Shown one piece after another: positions 6,216-6,356 of a DNA stretch of 6,356 bases (its first letter is position 1; each line of letters opens with the position of its first letter). The stretch covers positions 1 to 6,356 of the forward strand of contig DATIQT010000016.1 in the NCBI GenBank assembly GCA_035470525.1, read 5' to 3'. The translations under genes and the position numbers were made by a program. The stretch is from CALXSC01 sp035470525. GTDB lineage: Bacteria > Pseudomonadota > Alphaproteobacteria > Rickettsiales > UBA1997. Under the pieces are notes generated by a model. It ran no database searches, was not told where the DNA came from, and worked only from the letters and a program-made list of their open reading frames with translations.

Positions 6216-6235
6216 GCACTTTATCTCTAAAGTGC
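6216..6235 (-). terminator. Rho-independent terminator, probably of the gene at the right edge
   Basis: GCACTTT (6216-6222) and AAAGTGC (6229-6235) form a perfect 7-pair stem with a 6-base loop. Beyond one mismatch, flanking AAAA (6211-6214) and TTTT (6237-6240) can also pair. On the minus strand the stem is followed by GTTTTTG, as expected for a terminator 37 bases after the stop codon of the gene entering from the right. On the plus strand CTTTTGG follows, so it may act in both directions. It separates that gene from the deaminase promoter. Confidence 0.7.
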
Positions 6236-6271
6236 CTTTTGGGAAATATAAAATAAATAACGCCTCAATTT

Positions 6272-6356
6272 TTACCACCCAACCTTCAACTCAACTTCAT
6301 CTCCACCCCACTTTCCAATCGCAAACAAATCGTACGCCCCCGACACGATCTCAACC
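6272..6356 (-). CDS. C-terminal end of an unidentified protein (cut by window edge)
   Basis: Reading in from the right edge on the minus strand, one frame stays open for 27 codons and stops with TAA at 6272-6274. The residues include AYDLFAIGKWGGDEVELK and end in VGW, an alternating pattern that looks like closing beta strands. I do not recognise the family. The coding piece is about half G+C (42 of 81 bases by my count), far above the other genes here, with G-rich codons such as GGG, GCG and TCG. A terminator hairpin follows 37 bases later, which supports this frame and strand. The plus strand is also open across part of this stretch, but has no terminator or start to support it. A recently acquired gene, perhaps phage-derived or a surface protein, is possible but unproven. 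Confidence 0.5.
   Translation of the reverse strand, partial: VEIVSGAYDLFAIGKWGGDEVELKVGW

Larger units (their letters stand above)
5974..6271. other. AT-rich intergenic stretch without a recognisable gene
   Basis: About 300 bases lie between the deaminase promoter and the gene at the right edge. I see no open frame with protein-like content, no tRNA and no riboswitch I can name. What it does hold is a near-palindrome at 5996-6007, the imperfect hairpin at 6083-6116, the 9-base direct repeat TATATTAGA (6068-6076 and 6128-6136), and the terminator at 6216-6235. Confidence 0.6.

Noticed and set aside
6275..6356. Open plus-strand frame at the right edge
   Set aside because: The minus frame has more protein-like content and a terminator after its stop codon; the plus frame has neither start nor ribosome site.

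Overview
The window is very AT-rich (about a quarter G+C by eye) and holds seven complete genes, all read right to left on the minus strand, plus the last codons of an eighth gene entering from the right edge. The mix suggests a Gram-negative, AT-rich and probably host-associated proteobacterium. The evidence is an RsmJ-type 16S rRNA methyltransferase, an exported protein with two SH3b repeats of the kind common in Alphaproteobacteria, and an OpgB/MdoB-like membrane phosphoglycerol transferase. An alphaproteobacterial assignment is an inference from these families, not proven.

Layout in order of transcription (right to left). At 6272-6356 is the 3' end of a more GC-rich reading frame, followed by a hairpin terminator at 6216-6235. 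A roughly 300-base AT-rich non-coding stretch follows, with a long imperfect hairpin at 6083-6116. The clearest promoter in the window (TTGACT, 16 bases, TATAAT) and its only canonical Shine-Dalgarno site precede an adenosine-deaminase-family gene (4999-5916). Close behind is a NadM-like NMN adenylyltransferase (4433-4957). After a 129-base gap with a possible second promoter come coaX (type III pantothenate kinase), rsmJ (overlapping coaX by 26 bases), the SH3b protein, and the phosphoglycerol transferase one base later. A 67-68-base gap, again with a possible promoter, leads to a stand-alone MacB-type ABC ATPase. A possible terminator hairpin lies near the left edge.

The genes fall into two themes. 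The first three (deaminase, NMN adenylyltransferase, pantothenate kinase) belong to nucleoside salvage and NAD/CoA cofactor synthesis. The last three (SH3b protein, phosphoglycerol transferase, ABC ATPase) concern the cell envelope, with a ribosome-modifying enzyme between. No mobile element, CRISPR array, tRNA or rRNA was found. Nothing here is clearly a new system. The points most worth a second look are the altered substrate-site residues of the deaminase-like protein, the composition jump at the right edge, and the structured gap upstream of the deaminase.
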